From Gammaproteobacteria bacterium (GTDB lineage Bacteria > Pseudomonadota > Gammaproteobacteria > Immundisolibacterales > Immundisolibacteraceae), in NCBI GenBank assembly GCA_003526065.1, contig DQBD01000164.1, positions 1 to 10,721 on the forward strand: a DNA stretch of 10,721 nt. The letters are read 5' to 3'. Numbering within the stretch: the stretch's first letter is position 1; the number at the start of each line of letters is the position of its first letter. A program made the position numbers and the translations under genes. This document shows, piece after piece, positions 6,138 to 10,721 of this stretch. Below the pieces are notes generated by a model. The model did not search any database. It had not been told where the DNA came from and worked only from the letters and a program-made list of their open reading frames with translations.

Positions 6138-8908
6138 TCCTCCTCCTGGTTCGCGGTCAACTCGCTTGGCCTTAGCCCAATCAGCGGGTCATAACGCCAC
6201 GCCACGGCGTGTTCGCTCTGACCAGGGCGGGGCGCCGGGCCAGCGTGCCCCACCCAATCACGTGGTGTTGCCTGCAACGGCAGCAACACCGACCAACGCC
6301 CCTGCCCCGGCAGGCTTTCGCGCACCGCCTCAATGGCGGCCTTGCGCGTGGCCGATTCGGGCTCCACAGCGCGGGCGATCAGGCGTTCCGCTACGCGCAC
6401 CGTGCTGTAGACCCAGGCTTGGCGCGGATCGTCATGGCTGGCCCAGGGCCGCAGGTTGTCGCCATCCCAGCGCGCCAGCACCACGTTGGTCGTGGGCTCG
6501 CCAAGTCGGGAGGGCGTTTTGGCCTCGCTCCACCAATCCGTCCCGTCCGCGCTGTAGCCGGACTCGAAAGTGAGGGTGTTGGCCCGCGCCTGACTGGCGT
6601 CGGCATAACCCTTCGCTTGGGCGCGGTCGGTGCGATGTTGTAGTCCCTCGGGCGTCTGCGCGTCCTCGCCAAAAACGCTTTCGATCAGCGTGCGCGCGTC
6701 CTGCGGCATGGCGATCGACCCACTGCGCAATGCCTGAGCCGTCAGCCAAAGCTGGCCGTGATCCGGGTAGACCGCCGCGGCTTTGGGAAATGTGCGCTGG
6801 AACCAGTCGCTCGCCGGGGCTTCGGTCCATTCGGGCCCGTAGATCCAAAGGCGCGGCGCACCCCGTCCATCAGCTGCCCCGGGCGCCCTCAAGCGCCGAC
6901 CGTCTGCGTCACGCAGGTGACGACACAAGCGGCCGGCGCGCTGGATCACGCGGTCAATCGGCGCCAGGTCGGTAACCAACAGATCGAAATCCAGATCGAG
7001 CGACTGCTCGACCACCTGGGTGGCGATGAGCAGCCGCCCGGCACGCGCGGCCGGACCGCTGGCGGGCCCGAAATGTGTGAGCACCCGCTCTTCGATGTCG
7101 AGCCGATCGCGCAGCGCGAAACGGGCATGGAACAGCATCAGGCGTTCATCGGGGATCCTGCTGCGGAACAGTTCGAAGGCATCGAGCGCATCGGCGACCG
7201 TGTTGCGGATCCAGCAGACACAGCGCCCGGCATCCAGCGCGCTCAGGATGCCGCCGATCAGCTCCTCCTGTTCCGTCACGAAATGCACGGCCACCGTGCG
7301 CGCCACGGAAGACCGCGTCTCCAACGGCGTTTCAAGCAGTCGCTGCGGCGCGCCGCTGTGCCAGGTGGTGGCCAGCGGATAGGCCATCTGTGCCGGTGCC
7401 GGAATGCGCGGGTGGCCGCAGCCGTGGGCAAAAGCCGCCAGCAGCTTGCGCCTCATGACAACGGGCAAGGTAGCCGAGAGCAAAATCGCGCTGCCGCCGG
7501 CGCGGGCATGAAACTCCAGCAGCACGCACAGCACGCCCAGCATGTAGTCATCGCAGGCGTGGACTTCGTCGACCAGCAGTACCTTGTGGCTCAAGCCCAG
7601 CAGGCGCAGCGATTGATGGCGGCTTTTCAGCACCGCGAGCAGCGCCTGATCCAGGGTTCCCACGCCGGCGGGCGCGAGCAGGGCTCGCTTGTTGTGGTCG
7701 GCGAGCCAGGCGGCGCAGCGTGCGCTGGCGGTTTCATCGTGTTGGGCCTGATCGTGCTCTGCGACCACGTATGGCAACACCGAATGGGCGAATGCCTCGA
7801 CGAACCGGCGGTTGCCGTGGGCCAACACAAGACTCGCCTCACCTTCGAACAGGCGCGCGTAAACCGCTGCGATGCGCCCGTACATGGCGTTGGCGGTGGC
7901 CATGGTGGGCAGGCCGATGAAAAACCCATCCGCCCGCCCCTGCGCCATCAATCGATGAGCGAGCATCACGGCCGCTTCGGTCTTGCCAGCGCCGGTGACA
8001 TCTTCGAGCAGGTGAATCCGCGGCCCGGTGGGCAAGTCGAGATTGGCAGCCCAGTGCTGTAAAGGCGTCGGCTGCGCCAGATCAGGAAACAACTCGCCGA
8101 AAGACCGCTCACCCCGGCTGAGCACCGGCAGCACGCCGCAGTCGCTCAGTGCCACAGCCGCCTGTTCGCGCGCCTGCGGCCAATAGTCGGCCAGCGGTTG
8201 CCCGGCGGCGCGATACGGGAAATAACGGGTGTTGGAACCGACCCAATCCGCGAGCACCGCCAGTCCGGCCATCCACCAGGATAGATCCCGGCTGATCTCG
8301 GCGAAACGCTCCGCGCCAAGCCGCGCAGGTATCCGGCTGGCCACCTCGTCCAGCAGCAGGTGGCGCAACGCTGTAACGGCAGCCTGCAACGCGGCGCAAT
8401 CGTCCTGCCGATGGCAATGCGTTTTCCAGAAACCGTCGGAAAACGGCGGCTGGCCGTGATGGCCGGTGACCGCGCGCACCCAGGCGTCGAGTCCGTCGCG
8501 ATAGGCATCGCCATCCGGCCCGAACCACTGCTCGGTCTCGGACTGCCTGCTGATCCGATCGCGCCACAGCAGCCAGCCCAGGCTGTCGTGACGCAGGCTG
8601 TAGGCTTTCTCGGGCGACCTGCCCCGCAGGACCTGAAACAAGTCCGCGCGCTGTCCCTGGAACGCCTCCGTGAACTTGCCCAGGTCGTGCAGCGCAAGCC
8701 AAAAGGCAACCCACCCCTCAAGTCCGGCCTCACCTCCCAGCGCCACGGCAAACAGCCGGCGCTGCGCCGGCGCGCGCCGGAGGTACTCCACCCCCACCGC
8801 CGCCACATCCAGGCAGTGATAAACCAGCGGGTGCCACTTGGGGTCAGCCGGGTACGCCGGGTCGGCCTTGCCCCAGTAGCGGGTTGCTGATGTCTCGTAC
8901 GGATCCAT
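6134..8908 (-). CDS. cas3: CRISPR-associated nuclease-helicase Cas3 (HD plus SF2 helicase)
   Basis: Cas3 is recruited by Cascade to nick and processively degrade target DNA. The 924-residue protein (E. coli 888) has an N-terminal HD nuclease domain: YHCLDVAAV with His31, HDLGK with His74-Asp75, GHHG with His150-His151, and DWVGSN with Asp221. The SF2 helicase follows: Walker A GAGKTEA (306-312), DEVH box (447-450), SAT (478-480), motif V ATQVVEQSLDLDFD (629-642) and motif VI QRAGRLCRH (656-664). A Cas3 C-terminal domain completes it, so both activities look intact. I chose the ATG at 8908 because MDPYETSATRYWGK matches the family start; a GTG at 8950 would add 14 residues. Neither has a good Shine-Dalgarno. 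It is the first gene of the operon and overlaps cas8e by 4 bp. Confidence 0.97.
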   Translation of the reverse strand: MDPYETSATRYWGKADPAYPADPKWHPLVYHCLDVAAVGVEYLRRAPAQRRLFAVALGGEAGLEGWVAFWLALHDLGKFTEAFQGQRADLFQVLRGRSPEKAYSLRHDSLGWLLWRDRISRQSETEQWFGPDGDAYRDGLDAWVRAVTGHHGQPPFSDGFWKTHCHRQDDCAALQAAVTALRHLLLDEVASRIPARLGAERFAEISRDLSWWMAGLAVLADWVGSNTRYFPYRAAGQPLADYWPQAREQAAVALSDCGVLPVLSRGERSFGELFPDLAQPTPLQHWAANLDLPTGPRIHLLEDVTGAGKTEAAVMLAHRLMAQGRADGFFIGLPTMATANAMYGRIAAVYARLFEGEASLVLAHGNRRFVEAFAHSVLPYVVAEHDQAQHDETASARCAAWLADHNKRALLAPAGVGTLDQALLAVLKSRHQSLRLLGLSHKVLLVDEVHACDDYMLGVLCVLLEFHARAGGSAILLSATLPVVMRRKLLAAFAHGCGHPRIPAPAQMAYPLATTWHSGAPQRLLETPLETRSSVARTVAVHFVTEQEELIGGILSALDAGRCVCWIRNTVADALDAFELFRSRIPDERLMLFHARFALRDRLDIEERVLTHFGPASGPAARAGRLLIATQVVEQSLDLDFDLLVTDLAPIDRVIQRAGRLCRHLRDADGRRLRAPGAADGRGAPRLWIYGPEWTEAPASDWFQRTFPKAAAVYPDHGQLWLTAQALRSGSIAMPQDARTLIESVFGEDAQTPEGLQHRTDRAQAKGYADASQARANTLTFESGYSADGTDWWSEAKTPSRLGEPTTNVVLARWDGDNLRPWASHDDPRQAWVYSTVRVAERLIARAVEPESATRKAAIEAVRESLPGQGRWSVLLPLQATPRDWVGHAGPAPRPGQSEHAVAWRYDPLIGLRPSELTANQEEE
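6138..6147 (-). promoter_or_regulatory. Strong Shine-Dalgarno for cas8e inside the cas3 3' end
   Basis: On the minus strand AGGAGGAGGA runs right up to the cas8e ATG. AGGAGG at its 5' end leaves a 4-base spacing. It is the strongest ribosome binding site in the operon, so Cascade synthesis may be favoured over Cas3 even though the genes overlap by 4 bp. The bases also encode the last residues of Cas3 (NQEEE). Confidence 0.65.
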
Positions 8909-9021
8909 GACGTGCCCGAGTGGGTCTGACAAAAAACACACTACGAGCACTCAGGCTGCCACGTGAGTGTCTTATTTCACGAGACGGCGACGGTTCAGCG
9001 AAAAAATTTCTCGTCCGCGGC
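8909..9021 (-). promoter_or_regulatory. pepN-cas3 intergenic region, probable site of the cas operon promoter
   Basis: This 113-bp non-coding stretch is A/T-richer than its flanks. It is the only gap upstream of cas3, so a promoter for the cas3-cas8e-cas11-cas7e-cas5e-cas6e block is expected here. The best pair I find on the minus strand is TGAACC, 17 bases, TAAGAC (half matches to each hexamer), which is weak. It also holds a perfect 6-bp inverted repeat (8948-8969) and, at the pepN end, a possible terminator. Promoter placement is inference from gene order. Confidence 0.4.
8948..8969. repeat. Inverted repeat CACTCA-N10-TGAGTG upstream of cas3
   Basis: The arms at 8948-8953 and 8964-8969 are perfect complements around a 10-base centre, about 40-60 bp upstream of the cas3 ATG. 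This spacing (16 bp centre to centre) suits a dimeric regulator, but no regulator gene is in the window and a 6-bp dyad can occur by chance. Confidence 0.3.
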
Positions 9022-9030
9022 TCAGGCGAG
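9001..9030 (-). terminator. Possible rho-independent terminator of pepN
   Basis: On the minus strand CTCGCC, an 8-base loop and GG-A-CGAG (one bulged A) form a short GC-rich stem. It is followed by AAA and then six T. The stem starts inside the last codons of pepN. It would separate pepN from the cas operon. The bulge and the AAA before the T tract make it imperfect. Confidence 0.35.
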
Positions 9031-10721
9031 CGCCTTGCTGACCACCTCGTACAGGTCTTTCGACAGCTTCGGGCTTGCCGCCAGGCGCTCCAGGGCTTCG
9101 CGCATGAGGGCCTGACGGCCGGGTTCGTAACGACGCCAGCGGGTAAGCGCCTGCGCCAGGCGGGCGGCCAGCATGGGGTTGAAGCCGTCGATGGCCTGCA
9201 CCTGGTCGGCCACAAAGGCGTAGCCGGAGCCGTCCGGCGCGTGAAAACGCAGCGGGTTGCCGTGCACGAAGGCACCCACCAGGGCGCGCACGCGGTTCGG
9301 ATTGCGCGGCGCGTAGGCCGGGTGTTGCAACAGCGCCTTCACGTCGTCCAGCGCCTGTGCCCGGCGCGAACCGGCCTGCACGCTGAACCAGCGGTCCAGC
9401 ACCAGCGCCTCGCCCTGCCAGCGCTGGTAGAAGGCATCCAGCGCCCGCTCACGCGCCGGCACGTCCAGCTGTGCCAGCAGGGCCAGCGCGGCGGCGGTGT
9501 CGGTCATGTTGTCGGCGGCCTCGAACTGTTCGAGGCACAGCGACGGGCCAATGTCGTCCAGCTCCGCCAGATAGCCCAGGCACAGGTTGCGCAAGCGCCG
9601 ACGCCCGACCTCGCCGGCCTCGAACCGGTACGCACCATCCGGGGCCAGCGCCCGGTAGCGCGCCCGCAGCGGCTCGCGCAGGGCCTGCGCCAGCGCGCTG
9701 CGCAGGAAACGGCGCACGGTGTGGATGGCGGCGGGATCGACCACGTCCAGTTCGCCGGCGATGAAGGCCTCCGACGGCAAGGTCAGCAGTTCGGCCACCA
9801 GGGCCGGATCGGCCGCGGTGTCGTCCAGGCAGCGGCCGACGGCATCGCGCAGGCCGGCATCCAGGGTCAGGTCCTCGCCGGCCGCATGCGCCGCCAGCAG
9901 GCGGTGGATGACCCGCATGTACAGCTGCTGGCCGGCGTCGTAGCGGGCGAAGGCGTCCGTGTCGTAGGCCAGCAGGTGAGCCAGTTCGGTGTCGGACAGG
10001 TCGACCTGCAGGCGCACCGGCGCGCAGAAGCCGCGCAGCAGCGACGGCACCGGCGCCTGCGGCAGGTCCTCGAACACGAAGGTCTGCTCGGCGCTGCGCA
10101 GGTCGAGCACCCGCTGCGTGCCCACTGCCGCGGGCTCGTCTGCCAGGCGCAGCGGCAGTTCGCGGCCGTCGGCGCCGAGCAATCCCAGGGCCAGCGGTAT
10201 CGGCAACGGCTGTTTTTCCGGCTGTCCGGGCGTGGGCGCGGTGCGCTGGTGCACGGTCAGGTACCAGCGCGCGGCGTCGGCGTCGTGCCGGTGCGCCACG
10301 GTCAGCTGCGGTGTGCCGGCCTGCTGATACCAGGCCATGAACGGCGCCAGGTCGACGCCGTTGGCGTCCGCCAGCGCGGCGACGAAGTCTTCCACTGTCA
10401 CCGCCTGGCCGTCATGGCGCTCGAAGTACAGGTCGGTACCGCGCCGGAAGCCGTCGGCGCCCAGTACCGTGTGCAGCATGCGCACCACCTCGGCGCCCTT
10501 CTGGTAGACGGTGCTGGTGTAGAAATTGTTGATTTCGACGTAGGCCGCCGGGCGCACCGGGTGCGCCAGCGGACCGCCGTCCTCGGCAAACTGCACGGTA
10601 CGCAGGCCACGCACCTCGGCGATGCGCTTGACCGCCGCCGATCCCATGTCGGCCGAGAACTGCTGGTCGCGGAACACGGTGAGTCCTTCCTTCAGCGACA
10701 GCTGGAACCAGTCGCGGCAGG
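9022..10721 (-). CDS. pepN: Aminopeptidase N (M1 family), N-terminal part outside the window
   Basis: PepN is a zinc metallopeptidase that removes N-terminal residues from peptides in the cytoplasm. The visible 565 residues run from CRDWFQLSLKEGLTVFRDQ, equivalent to E. coli residue ~310, to the C-terminal YEVVSKALA, so about a third of the protein is missing at the right edge. The HEXXH zinc motif should lie about nine residues beyond the edge. The third zinc ligand, the Glu of LKEGLTVF (E320 in E. coli), is present at 10687-10689. The catalytic Tyr region NNFYTSTVYQKGAEVVRM follows, then QFAEDGGPLAHPVRP-type M1 core, a beta domain with QRTAPTPGQPEKQPL, and the helical C-terminal domain with NPNRVRALVGAF and FHAPDGSGY. 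The gene is a core gene unrelated to CRISPR function and lies upstream of cas3 on the same strand. Confidence 0.95.
   Translation of the reverse strand, partial: CRDWFQLSLKEGLTVFRDQQFSADMGSAAVKRIAEVRGLRTVQFAEDGGPLAHPVRPAAYVEINNFYTSTVYQKGAEVVRMLHTVLGADGFRRGTDLYFERHDGQAVTVEDFVAALADANGVDLAPFMAWYQQAGTPQLTVAHRHDADAARWYLTVHQRTAPTPGQPEKQPLPIPLALGLLGADGRELPLRLADEPAAVGTQRVLDLRSAEQTFVFEDLPQAPVPSLLRGFCAPVRLQVDLSDTELAHLLAYDTDAFARYDAGQQLYMRVIHRLLAAHAAGEDLTLDAGLRDAVGRCLDDTAADPALVAELLTLPSEAFIAGELDVVDPAAIHTVRRFLRSALAQALREPLRARYRALAPDGAYRFEAGEVGRRRLRNLCLGYLAELDDIGPSLCLEQFEAADNMTDTAAALALLAQLDVPARERALDAFYQRWQGEALVLDRWFSVQAGSRRAQALDDVKALLQHPAYAPRNPNRVRALVGAFVHGNPLRFHAPDGSGYAFVADQVQAIDGFNPMLAARLAQALTRWRRYEPGRQALMREALERLAASPKLSKDLYEVVSKALA

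Noticed and set aside
6758..8062. 434-codon plus-strand open frame opposite cas3
   Set aside because: It is antisense to conserved Cas3 helicase motifs, and its low-complexity Gln/Gly/Arg composition is typical of codon-bias shadows.
8909..8950. GTG start at 8950 for cas3, adding 14 residues
   Set aside because: No good Shine-Dalgarno, and Cas3 relatives begin near MDPYETSATRYWGK, so the ATG at 8908 is preferred.

Overview
The window carries a complete type I-E (E. coli/Cascade-type) CRISPR-Cas locus and the 3' part of a housekeeping pepN gene, all on the minus strand. Every gene is GC-rich. Cas1, Cas2, Cas8e and PepN align closely, by memory, with their E. coli counterparts. This suggests a high-GC proteobacterium, most likely a non-enteric gammaproteobacterium; I cannot name a genus.

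Layout in transcription order (right to left): pepN, whose N-terminal third is outside the window (9022-10721); a ~113-bp intergenic region with a possible pepN terminator and a small dyad upstream of cas3; cas3 (6134-8908); cas8e/casA (4524-6137); cas11/casB (4004-4513); cas7e/casC (2909-3976); cas5e/casD (2148-2906); cas6e/casE (1447-2145); a 129-bp non-coding, palindrome-rich gap (1318-1446); cas1e (397-1317, TTG start); cas2e (114-416); an A/T-tract-rich leader (21-113); and the leader-proximal end of the first CRISPR repeat (1-20). The rest of the array lies beyond the left edge.

The genes form one functional unit. Cas1-Cas2 insert new spacers at the leader-repeat junction. Cas6e cuts the array transcript at the repeat hairpin. 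Cas8e, Cas11, Cas7e, Cas5e and Cas6e assemble into Cascade around the crRNA, and Cas3 is the nuclease-helicase recruited to the bound target. cas3 through cas6e are packed with 4-bp overlaps or gaps of 2-27 bp, so they are probably co-transcribed and translationally coupled. The one real break in the operon separates this interference block from the adaptation pair cas1-cas2.

I found no undescribed system. All the catalytic motifs I looked for are intact, so the locus looks functional. The points that deserve a second look are local: the structured gap between cas6e and cas1, the TTG start of cas1, a run of eight G in cas7e, the direct repeats and near-match IHF site in the leader, and the dyad upstream of cas3.
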